From Hemicentrotus pulcherrimus (taxonomy: Eukaryota; Echinodermata; Echinoidea; Camarodonta; Strongylocentrotidae): a stretch of 64,000 nt of DNA. The notes under the pieces are model-generated. The model was given only the letters and a program-made list of their open reading frames with translations. It made no database searches and had not been told where the DNA came from. Below are positions 37,001 through 50,061 of this stretch, piece after piece; within the stretch, counting starts at the first letter, position 1, and every line of letters begins with the position of its first letter. Where the stretch lies: the NCBI GenBank assembly GCA_003118195.1, contig BEXV01000952.1, forward strand, positions 69,910 to 133,909, read 5' to 3'. The translations under genes were made by a program, and so were the position numbers.

Positions 37001-40000
37001 CTATTAAAACTGTTATGTTTTTTTTAATTTTTTTTTTACATGTATCATTTTGAATTTGTAATGGTATTTTCGAATTGCCTTTGTAAAAAATAGTATGTAA
37101 CTGCTTGGAAAACTAGCCTTTTCAACCTGTCTTGCTGGTCAGTATCTATATATATAATATATATATATATATATAATAGGCCTATAATAAATACAGTTTG
37201 AATTAATGAAGTACATTATTAAATGAACACTTAGATAGATGAATCAATTAATTAACCAAAAAAAAGTATAACTTAATGAATATATTATGTACTTAATAAG
37301 GTATAGTCTTTAATTTTTTATGCTGGTAGAATAACAGAACACTAAATGCAAAAAGAATTATAGCATATTACTTGCTCAATGAATATAGTAATCACTAAAC
37401 ATGAGTATCGCATTTTCGAACAGGTTTCCTGTAGCGAACAAGAACGTCGTAGTATGTTCCCATCTTCAGTAGATAACAGAGGCCGCTACGATGCTTCAAA
37501 CACAGCACAGTTGTTCGAGTTACCTCCATTTTTCGCACATTCTCTTATCTGAACTTTGCCTTACATAATCATGTTTTACCCTGTGTAAATGCTGTTCATC
37601 ATTGGATTGAATCGATAAACATCTCGCCAAAGCACCCGTAAAAATCTTCATTTACAATTATATCCCTCGTACCAGACAAACCATGAAGAACAATCCACAT
37701 TACATTAAACTGCTGCAATTTCGGTATTTTATCGATAACCAATATGCTATCAAATATAATTATAATATTGTCCCGACTGGTATCAGGACGATATACATTC
37801 CTGTGTATACATGTTGGAACGAGACATTCGATTCCTGATGTTGTATATGGAACGCCCGAACTGGAGGCATGCAACCTCGGTAATGGCGGCGACGCTTTGC
37901 TTTTATAGAAAGAACACGCAGGATCAATCAATGAAACCGTACGTCACCGCTTTGATCTGGTTCGAGAAAAATGTAGGTCGTCTGTTCTCATTTTTGTTAT
38001 GATTCTTTCCCCTTTTCCCCGCCTATACTTATTTACCCATGAAAGCGATTCCAAATATAGAGCATAAAACTGGAGGTGCAGACTTGGATATGAAATTGCC
38101 ATCATGATAACATCTTGAATGGCATTTTTAACAGCCAATGGCATTAATAAGCGAGTGGAGGAACACTTCCGTAGCTGTTAATGATTACGGCCTATTTAGG
38201 AAATCCAAGGTTATTTCTTTCTCGATGATTAGAGTTTAAAGCTGCTCTGGCATACAAAATAATATTCATTTCTCAGATATCTGACATGAAATTAAAATTT
38301 CAGTGGGCTCGTCCTTTGCACTTCATAAATTCAATATTATCATTATTTTTTTGAATTCATGTCTCTTTAAAGATCATTTCAATTTGCAAAAAAATCCAGC
38401 ATACAATTAATTTACAATACAATAAAAACCCATTTTGTTCGAACTGATCTCTTTTACACATTGATGGCGCCGACGAGAAGCTTTAGTCCCACATGTAGGT
38501 TAAAAATTCACTTAACGGCGAACTCTTTTCGTATCTTCTAGAACAGGGCGCTCCAAGCACGTTTTCACAACGTAACAGAATTCTATTTGCAAGGCCTGAG
38601 TTAACCCCATGTTCGATATTCTACGCAATCAATCCCTTTAGCTTTAAGTCATGGATGTCCCGATGTAATTGATGGGAACACGAAAACTGAATAAAGCGGG
38701 AAGGTTTAGGCGGCGACTTTCTATCACGGTGGACTTGATTCTATTTAGTTTCGGGAGAGCAGAATGGACATTACAAAAATGTGAAAAGTTGAATTTGTTT
38801 ACATGGTAAACAAGACAAATATTGAATGGCATTTTGGCAGAGACTGTCAAGATAAAGTTCTGTTTTTGTGTAGGATCTTTATTTGTTTCTTAAATCAACT
38901 TAATCATGATGGGGATTTAGGGGGTTTTAAATGCTTAATTCGCAAACATTAAAGAGTGTATAACACAGAAAATGTTAGGTGGGACGAAATAATTTTTTAG
39001 TCCAATCATAAAAGTATTTATAAACTTATTATCTGAAAATGAGAACCTGAGGTCATGTGGTTTGTTACATTCGACATGGGAATAGCTCAAGAGAGCTCAA
39101 GAAATATTTTACTTTTACCAAGTATACAACACTCACTCGAGACCTAAAATAAGTTGCCCAAGTGAAGTTGCATCTAACGCTTATATACCAAGCTGCGATA
39201 CCAAATACCGCCCTGTGGCACTCTATCTACGACCACTGATTTAAAACACCGTACAAGTATAAAGATGAGCTTGCAGTATCAGCGGCCGAGGTTTAACATA
39301 CATTTAGATTTGAACCTAACTTGATTTATTTCATGTGAACCAGCTAGGAAATCTATATGGTATTTGACCAAATATACAACGATTCTTGTCTTTTGATCGT
39401 GAACATGGTTCTATATTTCGCTTCTCTAAACTTGCTGCGAATATCTACCAAAGATGTGAACACAAAATCAGCAGTGCGCTTTGCGTGAAGAGTCTATAGC
39501 TCAGAACTATATTCGTGTCGGTCTTGGTAACGCCTCATTGGTCCGGCAATCTAGTTATTCTAATCTGAATCGGCGAAAGAGCAGATCGTAAGAATTAATA
39601 GTCTATTATTGTTTAGAACGATTCAAATACATTTTTCTACATGCACTGTCGAAGATAATGTTATTAATATTAAGAGTATTGCTCCGCCTTTACATTTAAT
39701 CTTTTCACTTCCTTTCTCGACTGTCAACCTCAGGAATGTGATTTGAAGAATAAACTCTTTTGGGCCTGGGCCTAGCTCATTGCCAAGAACTCAAAAAGAT
39801 TACCACAAGACACTAAAAGCTGGTTTTGGACTCCACTTACAAAAATTGACAATCAGTATATGGGTACGTAGACAGATAGAAATTAGTCACTACTGTGGGT
39901 AATTTATGTTCATTAAAAAAATTGCCGGCTAGAATAAAGCTTATTCTTACATTTATGTGGGTAAACTAAACGGTATATTCACGCAGAATAATACGCTTCA

Positions 40001-40020
40001 AAATAAGAGACGAGTGTGTA
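37001..40020. other. No gene recognised
   Basis: Strongly AT-rich, with a (TA)n run at about 37149-37177. The longest frame (37599-37931, minus, 110 codons) overlaps a plus-strand frame and is not recognisable. No paired splice signals or repeats of note. Confidence 0.5.
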
Positions 40021-40041
40021 GTGAGGGGGAATAGAGGTGGG

Positions 40042-40071
40042 TGGGGGGGGGGGGGNNNGGGGGGGGGGGGG
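40042..40071 (+). other. Poly-G run with three N
   Basis: A G homopolymer on both sides of NNN at 40056-40058. The N bases are probably uncalled G positions rather than a real gap. Confidence 0.9.
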
Positions 40072-40508
40072 TAATGGAAGAAGCGACTAGACATAAAGAT
40101 ATAAAGAGACCTAAAGAGAAACTGACAGAGAACGGAGGTAAAGGTCTGTCTTTATTGTGTCTTAATTCTTGGTTGTTGAATGATGGATGAGGGTGAATAC
40201 AGTCATCCTCAGTTGTCCCTGTAGTTTGGAAGGCATCTGTCACGTCAGGACGGATAAGACTATTCTAGCATCTGCATGCTAGAAAATGAAACCTGACAAG
40301 CATGGAGAAAGAGAGCACTAATAGCACCCCTTTTAGGAGATACCAAGGTTTGATTATAAATAAACAATTAAGTAAAGCATAAACGATTAACTATGAAATA
40401 GAATTCCTAACTTTATGAGGGTCGTTGATTGATTTTTGCAGAATGGGAAAGGGAAGTACTTTTGATAGGAGCACACACTGCCTGATGAATAATGATCACA
40501 TTAATAAT

Positions 40509-40531
40509 GTGTGTGTGTGTGTGTGTGTGTG
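40509..40531. repeat. (GT)n microsatellite
   Basis: An uninterrupted GT dinucleotide run of about 11 units. Confidence 0.95.
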
Positions 40532-40539
40532 AGCGTAAA

Positions 40540-41915
40540 GGGGTGGGTGACCTAAGAGCGACCGAAAGGAGAACAACATCCGTCTGTAAATATTATACCT
40601 GCATTACAACGAGAGTTGTAGCAAAAGAATCACATCTAGGATGAGGAAGGCCAGGAAAATGGACTTGCCATTCTCTAACCCCCTTTTCTCCCAACCGCAC
40701 CGAATTCCCTCTTCACTCTCCTCCGGCCACTCGCCCTTCTTTGATGGATATTGCTCCGGTGAACTCGTTTGCTGGCCTTCTCAAAACAACTCCAAAGGGA
40801 GAGGGTATTTACACAGTCTCCAGAGCTTCCTTTGTCCTATACAAGCATCTCTAACCTTTCCTCACATTATCCACGATACGAAGATGATGCGCTCCGGTGC
40901 TCATCAATTCGAATATAACATGTCAAGGTAGCCTGCATAATTTTGAAACTTCAATTGAAAAACTTCTCAATTTTGTCGTCCACCTTTTATACACATTCGT
41001 GAGTTTTAAAAATATATTTACGTTAGAACTAAGGCCTACACAAACAAAGAGTTATAAAGTAACTTGTACATTATACGGCAAAACGAGACGATTCTCGTTT
41101 CAAAACCACTACGAAAATATTGGGTGCATTATCCCATCTCAACATCAAGGAGGCTCAACTCTTCTCAAAATCGAAATTTTATAACGAAAACGTCTGATCG
41201 AAAGTAATTAATACGCAACATGAATTGTCATCTTTTAAAAATCTTGATTTCAATCTGGAGACATAGTCGACAGACATCAACCCGTAAAATGTCAGTAGAC
41301 AAACCCATTTTCTTCTAGCAATTCATGTTCTCTCTGGTAACATAATCAGGTCGTGTGTTTATCCTGGGATAAGTCGATACTATACAAAATCGTTTACCCT
41401 CGATCTGAATCTCTCCGTTCCTGATGTATCTCTCTATCACTGGTAATAAGTTGATCAGATTTCATGCATCCAATAAAGGTCACCATGTACTCTGAATTAA
41501 AAAGGAGTCGGTTTCCCGCCAAAATCGGGCCACGCGGAAGCGCGGGAAATGGACGGGTAGATGTCCCGCCTGCCAAGGCCCACGCAAGAAGGGGTTTGGA
41601 ATAACAGACCGAGGAAGATCTCGGGTTTGCAAGATGACACGCTCGGTGGCTAGAGGGAAATTTCGTTGGGAAAAATGTTTTTTACTTCCATCATAATACC
41701 TCATCAACTGAAGATAGGTATTGTTGTAAAATACAATTCAACTTGTTTTTAAGCGGCTTGCTATCGTAATTCAAACTGAGCCAAATGACGTTACATTTTC
41801 ATATTCAACTGCTATTACTTCTTTAAAAGACATCAACGATACGGATAGCATCTAACTCTGTAAATACGCTTTGATGGATAAATGAACATTTTATGGTGAG
41901 TGAAAATACAAAATC
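40540..41915. other. No gene recognised
   Basis: A GC-richer patch at 41505-41660 stands out against AT-rich flanks and contains GCGGAAGCGCGGGAAATGGA and a nearby TGTCCCGCCTGCC string. The frames there (75 codons on minus, 96 codons on plus at 40641) match nothing I know. Confidence 0.45.
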
Positions 41916-41986
41916 TTGGACATCCCATAAGACTGAAAGCCCACGAGACCAAAAATATCGGCCACCTGAACCGAACCGAACCAAGT

Positions 41987-42050
41987 GAAAAGTTGTGAGA
42001 AGGTTTGTGAGACTGATACGTCCATCTCATGAATTCTCTGACAACTTTTC
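41987..42050. repeat. Hairpin (GAAAAGTTGT inverted repeat)
   Basis: GAAAAGTTGTGAGA at 41987-42000 pairs with GCTTTTCAACAGT-type sequence at 42034-42050 with one mismatch. Farther out, ACATCCCAT at 41920 pairs with ATGGGATGT at about 42079, so the whole 41918-42090 segment may be a degraded foldback element. Confidence 0.45.
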
Positions 42051-42181
42051 AAAAGGGCATAGCGAGACTGACATCCTCATGGGATGTTGGTCTTTTTGGC
42101 CGCTGTTCACGTCGATTGTAGCCCCGGCAAATCAATCATTACATTCTAGTTTTTTATTGGAATGGGGGGGGGGGGGGGGGG

Positions 42182-42307
42182 NNNNNNNNNNNNNNNNNNN
42201 NNNNNNNNNNNNNNNNNNNNNNNNNNNNNNNNNNNNNNNNNNNNNNNNNNNNNNNNNNNNNNNNNNNNNNNNNNNNNNNNNNNNNNNNNNNNNNNNNNNN
42301 NNNNNNN
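42182..42307. other. Assembly gap (126 N) inside poly-G
   Basis: The N block is flanked by long G runs on both sides, so it is probably a failed G-homopolymer region. The Gly- or Pro-rich frames across it are artefacts. Confidence 1.
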
Positions 42308-43089
42308 GGGGGGGGGGGGGGGTGGGCAAGGGCAGCTCGACCAACAACAGAATCGGCTTAAAATAACATAATCATCATAATAATCTATATCGGACAGTGT
42401 ATAATTTTCTCGGAACAAGAGTGACAATCACATCGCGAATATATTTTTATTGCACCTTTCAATTCTATGCACATCCGGGAAAGTGCCATGCATAATCGAA
42501 ATCTGCAGAAAGGCCCTTGAGTGGCATTAAATATGGACGTTGTTCCATCCACAAACGACCATTTATTTTTCCTCCAGGGATGGTGTTTATGTCGTACGGT
42601 CCAGTGGGAGTATGATTGATCACATCGCGTTCACACTGCAAGGAGGCAGAACAAAATCCTTGATTAAAAACTTATATCCAGACACCACATAAATATTACT
42701 GACATTTTATAAGAATGATATGCGCTAAAAAGGTAGGCACCTATAAATTAATGAGGATCAGATGGGTCTTTAACTATACATCACAGCAATGTATACGGAC
42801 TTTTACCAAAACCAAGACGACTTGATGAAGTCTAGTTTATTTTCGAGAACAAGGGCCGTGTTTAGGAGCTACCAGGTAGATTGCACACCCCATAACCTTG
42901 GTCAAGCTGGTGACTTTGGTCAGAAATTATCATCAAAGCAACAACAGCAACAAGAACAACAACAATAACAGCAGACTGTGAGATGGAATCATAGAGAGTA
43001 GATTGACCCTCTAGATCACCAAGAATTTACTTAAGGTGCAATGAAAGATTGCAAAAACCCTTCCATCAGTCCCCTTAACCAGAAGTAGC

Positions 43090-43118
43090 GCATGTTGACT
43101 AAAATTTAGTCAACATGC
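43090..43118. repeat. 29-bp palindrome
   Basis: Perfect 14-bp arms (GCATGTTGACTAAA) around a single central base, 99 bp before the larger palindrome at 43217-43291. The two together bracket an ATG-rich repeat tract. Confidence 0.9.
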
Positions 43119-43216
43119 AAGTAATGGATGCAAGTAATGGATGTAATGTAATGATAATGGAATGATGATGTAATGTAATGATAATGATGATGATGATGAT
43201 GAGTAATGATGTAATG
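43119..43216. repeat. TAATGGATG / (ATG)n-type repeat tract
   Basis: Irregular repetition of GTAATGGATG, GTAATGTAATG and GATGATG units between two palindromes. The unit GGATGCAAGTAATG also occurs inside the arms of the second palindrome. Confidence 0.9.
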
Positions 43217-43291
43217 TAATGGATGCAAGTAATGCGCTTTTTCTCTGTTGCATTATGCAACAGAGAAAAAGCGCATTACTTGCATCCATTA
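43217..43291. repeat. 75-bp perfect palindrome, 37-bp arms
   Basis: The arms at 43217-43253 and 43255-43291 are exact reverse complements around a single T. They contain GCGCTTTTTCTCTGTTGCAT and its complement. The absence of mismatches means it is recent, under constraint or an artefact. Such near-zero-loop palindromes are unstable in cloning hosts. Confidence 0.95.
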
Positions 43292-43299
43292 AGTGACGT

Positions 43300-46200
43300 C
43301 ACACAATCAAAAATGTCTTAAGAGAACATGACACGTACGTGACAAATTCACGTACACCACATATCGCTTGATTTACACCATCTACTTCATATTCATCTCG
43401 TGCTCGAGGGAGGTTTATAATTATGAGGGATAATCTACAGCTAGTCGGACATGAGGCGTCAATTGCCTGACGCAAGACGCAAACAAGAAGAAAAACAGGA
43501 GGGGGAGAGAAGTCTCTACGGACTAGTGTGGTGTAGTGGAGGTACTAAGACCGCAAGCTCAGACTAGAACAGTGAAAATACTGACTGAGTTCCTCATATA
43601 CGCATGGGTTGGATGTTTCATTTCCTTCCTTCCCCTAACACAGACCCCTTTCTTTCCAATGTTTTCTCTCTGCAAAGCTTACCCAATGCTTAATGGCAAT
43701 TTCGATCACATCTTTTTTTATTTATCATCCATCATGTACGGTATAATCTGCATTATATATTACGTATCGCATTGTTTGATTTATTTGTGGGGAGAAAAAT
43801 ATGAATAGAAATTGAATGTTGAATATAATAATCAGCCCGAGTTCAGAACCGCAATCTTCTGATTACCTGACGAGAGCAAGCCGAGTTAATACCACAGCAA
43901 ACATCACAAGCGATGTGTTTGCCTTTAATGTAGAGAGGTACTCTAAACATTAATAATAAATTAGCTTCCAATGCGCATCTTGTCAGTAAGTGTGATTATT
44001 TTCCTTTTCTTTCCTGTTTTTTCGTTGCAAGTCGACTTTCCCCTTTTGTTTGATATATTAAAGGCAATTTTATTCTAAAAACCCCAAGTACATCAAGCTT
44101 CACCTTTACGTTACAACATGTAGCCCTACCTGTTTATACTTTAAGTTGACTATGTATTCACCATATCAGTTAGTACAGTTTCTATACAGTCATATTCCAC
44201 ACAAATACGCGAGCGCCAACACAAAAAAATAAAACTATCAATTCTAATGAAAAAGTATATCCAAAATGACTTAGAAACCAGCGGAATCAAATTTTAAATC
44301 AAATCAAGTATGATACGAGGACGGAAAAGTGGGAGCAATGGGAACATTACCGCTTTGCTCTTGAAGAATCCGCCATGCACCGGGATGAGAGCTCTCGAAC
44401 AACGAGAGAAACGGCAAGCAGATATATCAATTAATTTCAAACAAAATCAATATTAATCTAATAAATCTGCATGATATATTCCTTATCCCGTCTCTGAAGC
44501 TCCGACTGGTGGAATGGATAGATAGAGCTTACATACTTGAGAGCCAGTGTTTCTTGGGAGGAAAAAGGAGTGTTATATGAAGGCAAAGGTCGGGAGATGG
44601 GTCAGCAAACAGATCAAGAAGGAACACATATATACAATAAACATTAAGATGTTTGCCCCAAATGTATCATGATTTTTCTTTCACATGACCTTACTTTTAT
44701 ATTGGAGACGCGTGCTCGACTTAGTGAAGTGTTTGCTTTTTGAAGTCCCGCTTTAAGAGAAGATGAACGCAAATCTCTAAAAGACATAGATATTGCACAC
44801 TACTTTGAACTGGATACACAATTATGTCCAGTGTGGCGAAACAAAATTCGACTCTAACCTTTCTTTTAAATTATCAAGATATTCTTTAATTATGAATTAA
44901 GACGAAATAACTTCCATTTGCAAATGATCCCAAAGCGAATTTAAATCAATGATATTATCCTGTCGATAAAAAGACGATGATAAATTTCTCATCTCATTTT
45001 AATATGCGCAGTGTCCCCGTTTCACAAGGTTCAACCATTACAAGATGTGGAATAGTTTGCAGCAATAATATTGAAGACAAAGGTTCGTAGAGATGTATTC
45101 AAGCCTTAATGGAGTTATCTATACACATCGGCAGCAAGCGACAAAATGAGAGTAGTATGGAAGATTTGTAATAATTCAAACCATCTTATTCGCTTTCCTC
45201 AACGGACTCTTTTGAGCAATAATTATAATAATATGGAGCTAACGCACTGAATGATTAATTCACTCGATTGTTTTAGGACCTCAATTTTGCTTCTATCATT
45301 TCCCACTGCTCATTCAGCTGCGCCAGAGGATCAATATCCAACCGTACGCACGGTATCGTATCTGCCCAAATGATAGGGGTGGCACCATATCAAGTAATGG
45401 TCGTTGATAATTAGTCTACCTGAAAATCGAACGTTCCCATGCAAATGCGTCTCTTGATCTGCTGATCAGTCCAGGTGCACATTAAGCAAGAATCGCTTGA
45501 ATTTCCCCGATATACTATGTCGTTACCAACCTTGAGTCGAAGAAGAAGAGAGAAGGAGAAGGAAAATGAGGAGAACACAAAAATAGAAGTAGTAGAAGAA
45601 GAAGAAGAAGAATGAGAAGAAGAAGAAAGAAAAACAAAATAGGTGAATTACTGGATTTTCCTAGAACTTGTAGCGGAAATCTGGCTGATGTGGGCTAACG
45701 TTACAGTTTGAAGGAGTCGTCTCACATTCTGTACAATTAGGTTATGAAGCAGGATAGCCACAACCTAGTGGCATTATAGGGTTGTCCAGGGACAGTTTCT
45801 TGATAAAAGATTGGCTTCTAGTTCAATTATAGGAGATAGAGTAACCTGTAGAGGAGACAAAATATCCTTCCGCCAATTTTATCACTTCTGTGATCTCACG
45901 ACTCGAACGTCTAACCTTAGCTGCAAGGACTGTCATACAATATAGCAAGAGGTAATACCGACTAATGCTGAGTTGCTTACAAAGTATCACTCGGGTACTA
46001 ACCTTCTGGATAAGAGCGTATTTTTGAGTAAAGCTTGGAGACATCGCAATTTCGTGCCTGTTAAGAAAACATTTTATGCAGGGACAGTCGTGATCATTTA
46101 TAGGAAGTTCGTGTCACTTGGCAATACTCAAAGTAGACCCTCCTGCATACCAAGTTAGACCACTAGTAACAATTGATAATGCAATTATAAAATATGGTGC

Positions 46201-46930
46201 TGCAAAAATGCCCCCTTGATGCTGACATTCTGTATGTACCCATGTGGCAATTCTTTGATTTTTATGTTCCATTTTGAACATTTAATCGAACATATATTTA
46301 CTTTACCTATATCACAAGGAATTGACCACCGAGGTCAAACTCTGGAGTTCCTAAAGGACGTACTAGCATTAGACTTTGTGAGGCACTATAGACAAAAGAT
46401 CACCTATGCTGGCAAGTGTTCCAAACACAGGAACGGGCTTTTATGATGCAGTGCCTCAGACTATGGGCAAGATGAGCCAATATTTTTCTTTCATCGAGTA
46501 CTTTCTTACACATAAAAAAGCGGGACAGCGTATCTGTTGTTAGACGGAGATGTTCCTTTGTTGATAGGACTCTACCGATCAGTCTAGGTCCTCAATTGGT
46601 TAGCCAAAAAAATTATTGCCCTGTCAAGTTTGAACGGTAAAAAGGGGTTTTTCCATCAGTTTCTGCCAATATCTACTATTTCATTAGGAATATGAGGGTT
46701 TTACTATTTATAAAATTTCGTCACGATATGTTTAAAACACGAACAGATTAGAAAGAAACCTTACACGTGTAATTTATTCACTTAGACTTTAGCTATTATC
46801 AGGTATAATATTTCCCTTAAATATTGTCTAAAGATAATAAACAAGGCAGCTTCCTTTATAGCGGAGCTCTATACACAAAGAAAATACATTTTCTGCATGC
46901 ATATTGTGTCAGGTATGGAGAGTACTATAG
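43300..46930. other. No gene recognised; (GAA)n near 45.6 kb
   Basis: AT-rich with a GAA/AGA trinucleotide tract at about 45590-45635. Short frames at 43536-43808, 45823-46044 (minus) and 46216-46446 are not recognisable. The last has a plausible soluble stretch after residue 36 but no splice context. Confidence 0.45.
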
Positions 46931-46939
46931 TGCTGGGAG

Positions 46940-47192
46940 CCCCACAACTTTGATGGCAAAATTTCAATGAAATTGTATCATAATCTGAAAGAGGATTGTC
47001 TTTAATGACACATTGCTGCAAGGATTTTCAAAACCAATGTGTTTGAAGTCGACAACCCAAATTATGGATTCTTTTATCAATATATTTTTCCGGTCAAAAC
47101 CTTTGCAGAAGTTTGTCTTAAATGACATTCTCTGTCCCATTATGATACAATATTATTTGTGTGAAATTTTGCCATCAAATTTTTGGAGGGGC
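46940..47192. mobile_element. Foldback element with arms of about 100 bp
   Basis: The left arm (46940 to about 47035) and right arm (about 47091-47192) are inverted copies with roughly three-quarters identity by eye. Shared blocks are TTTGATGGCAAAATTTCA, ATTGTATCATAAT and TGCAA(G/A)G(A/T)TTT. They flank a spacer of about 55 bp. Divergent arms indicate an old element. No coding capacity. Confidence 0.7.
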
Positions 47193-50060
47193 TTAAAAGG
47201 GGCTTTAGATGGGCTTTAGAGGGGTTCAAAGAGTCTCGCATGATCGAAAAGCATACGATATCTTTCCTAAATTTACTACTCTCTCACAGTTAGATTTCGA
47301 TGTTTCATATTTCATTGTTTCATAATTGCAAGCTTACGTGATCATGTAAAACAAAGTAAAGCGAATATTAAAGAGAGTGTTGCCCCCATAAAGGCTCCTC
47401 ATAACCAGGCTAAATAACGCATTTGTTTTGAAAACACGTACATTTCGACAATGTTATCAACCCGATGGGTGATTTGGCAATCTATATTTTGCTGCTGAAC
47501 TGACATTTTAATGAGTCTCTCGACATGAAGAGATTTGATTCGTCACCCGTTTTTGTAATCCATACGTCAAGCATTAAGCTTTATATTTCCGATTCATTTC
47601 GTGTTTCGCATAATTAAGTGCATTGATATTGGATAGCAACTTTGGGAAAGGGTATTACTCGACATTATGGAAAGGTTTCAATTTCTGGCTGCCGGTTAAA
47701 GGCATACAAAAATCAAATATTGTTTTGAGTGGAGCAACTGAAGAAATGATTCAGACAATCTTCTTGCTGATTGTTTCGGCTCCAGATTGTAAATAATCTG
47801 GGTGTTTTGCTTTTCTTGACTGGTGGGTAATACAAGACCGTTGCACTATCCGACCAGGGTTCCCACTAGCATCATGCTGTTGATGTTCAGATATCAGAGA
47901 CAATCTTGAAATTAAGTAGGGGTTCTCTCGATGTTTCATGGCAACAACTTCTCTTTCTGACTCAAGCATTTCATCCTTATCTGCTAATTCACCATGAGAA
48001 TAAAGTGTTAAAAGCGGTAAGGAATAAGGATACTCTATGATACCGCTTAAATGAGAATGTTATAGGGCTGATGTGAACTGAGCATTAACTACGATATTCT
48101 GTTCAAGAATGTCATGCTGCTTATGACATTAATCTGAGTAATACACTGTTTTACCTCATTTATGTTCTCATGCGAATACATCTTCAAAGCTTCAAAGATA
48201 AAAAAAAAATGAATATTATGATTGATTTCACTGTGGGGCTAAATATATCAAAGAACTTTCTCAATCTATATCTCCCTTCTCCCTTCTCTTTCAATCTCTC
48301 TTCGGGTTCTCAACTGTGTTCGCTCTCCATTTCCTTCCTCCAATATTCTTCCAACTTATTCTTGAACCACTTCTACATTCCTGGTTCCAACATCGCAGCT
48401 GTCATGTCTCTTCCACACAGTCTCGCTACCAAAGCACCCATTAGTAGAGATCCGAACCACATCGCATCTATGAGAATTTCATTTCATCTGCAGATGTTTC
48501 ATCTTCCTTGCAGACAATCGTATACAATTCTTACTCTCGCAGCCTTTTAACCTAGATTCTCGCGCCATTGCAACCCTACCCCTCGCGAAAGTGGTAAAGA
48601 TATATTAAATGCGTTCTATATGCGAAGGGGCGTATACCGATGCAACCTGTGCGCTTTAAAGCTTTTGGATGGCGACTCAAAATTACGAGTGAAGACGGGA
48701 AAGAAAAGAGCAAGCAGGCGTACGTGCCAATATCGGACGAGAATCCGAACGGGCATCACTTTCTTCAAATATGGTTGCCATGCCAACTGAACACGATACC
48801 CACAAGGAGATGGAGCGCGGAATGATATTGTAAACTGGCCCATTTTTTAATTGTGAAGGATATTTACACCATGCTCTGCTTGGTCTTGTTCCATGATTTC
48901 TTCGTGTAGAGTGCCTCCGAGAAAAACGGCAGAAAAGAACAATTTGCCACCATTAGAAGGTATTATTTGTGCAGTTGGAAGTGGGGATGGTGCCGCGTTG
49001 AAATACAGCAAACAAACCGGTACCTATTCAGCAACGATAGTAATGTCTTTGATAAAGTGATTGATGTTGTTAGCATACATTACCCAGTAGCAATTATGAA
49101 TATGAAAGAAAGGTGTTCACACTGTATGAATTGCTCACGTGTTTGCAAGTATCCGCAACAATCTTTCATATAATGCTTATCCAATGGTGGATTATGTAAA
49201 CGACCATATTATTGTTCTTATTCCGCTAAATGGTTGCACTCTGTGTGTAAGGAAGGTAAAATTACAGCAGTGTTAACAAACCTTTTCTGCAAATGGTTGT
49301 GTAAAAGGTGCGTGCTGCTCAAAAAGAACAAAGCTTACGGCCATGAGAAATATAAAGGCAAGTACAGCCTGTCTTTTACAATATCAAGCGGGTAAATTTG
49401 TAATAAAACATGTTCAAGATGTCGAGCCATGGCCTTAAGACACTTTATACAACCAAAATATGTAAATAGCCCATTTCACTATAGCTAAATTGCTAAAATT
49501 GGTCATAAAGATGCGGAATATTCGCAACACCGACGGTAGGTTTTGAGTTACTGCAAAGATTCATAACCAAACGTTACATCCCTGCTTTCTTCCTCCATCC
49601 ACGCAAGAATTTTCTCAAATCACTGACAATCATAATTTCAAATAATAGTGAATGCCGAACTCGTTAAATCTAGTATAACCCCGCAACATTATCCTAATAA
49701 AACTGAAATAGGCCAATGGTATTTTATTCAATCGAGCCAAAGACGTGTTCTACATCACTATTTGCAACACAGACTGTAATTTCTAAGATAATCTGCCTGA
49801 TTCGCATGTGGCTTTGTTTCTCAAGGGAATTCATATCTAAGCGAGATGTATGCTGATTTTCCCGGCAATCGAATTTGCCCTTTCCACCATCTATACGGGA
49901 ATGTGAGACGTGGGGCGTATGACCCAGATCGAACGTTTACACTCCTGCAGAGAGTCCTAAGCTGTTTGAATTGTGATCATTAATATTTGGCCCATGGTCG
50001 ACACGCTGGTTTAGATAAGCTCATGTGTTAGAATGATGTGACGTAGCTCTTCAGCTGGAC
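47193..50060. other. No gene recognised
   Basis: AT-rich sequence with a GC-richer patch at 48.60-48.83 kb, where overlapping frames exist on both strands (75 and 61 codons). Neither is recognisable. The 126-codon frame at 48170-48550 is Ser/Leu/Pro-rich and overlaps a CT-rich stretch. Confidence 0.45.
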
Positions 50061-50061
50061 N
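50061..50061. other. Single undetermined base
   Basis: One N in apparently continuous unique sequence. I looked for a duplication flanking it, like that at 24109, and saw none. Confidence 0.9.

Noticed and set aside
41394..41707. GC-rich patch with Arg/Pro-rich minus-strand frames
   Set aside because: Two overlapping frames are both open there, no domain is recognisable and no repeat partner was found in the window.
42132..42427. Glycine- or proline-rich frames
   Set aside because: Produced by G homopolymers on both sides of an N block.
50061..50061. Another possible false duplication at the second single N
   Set aside because: Sequence after the N does not recur before it. Only a 15-base chance-level similarity near 38.87 kb was seen.
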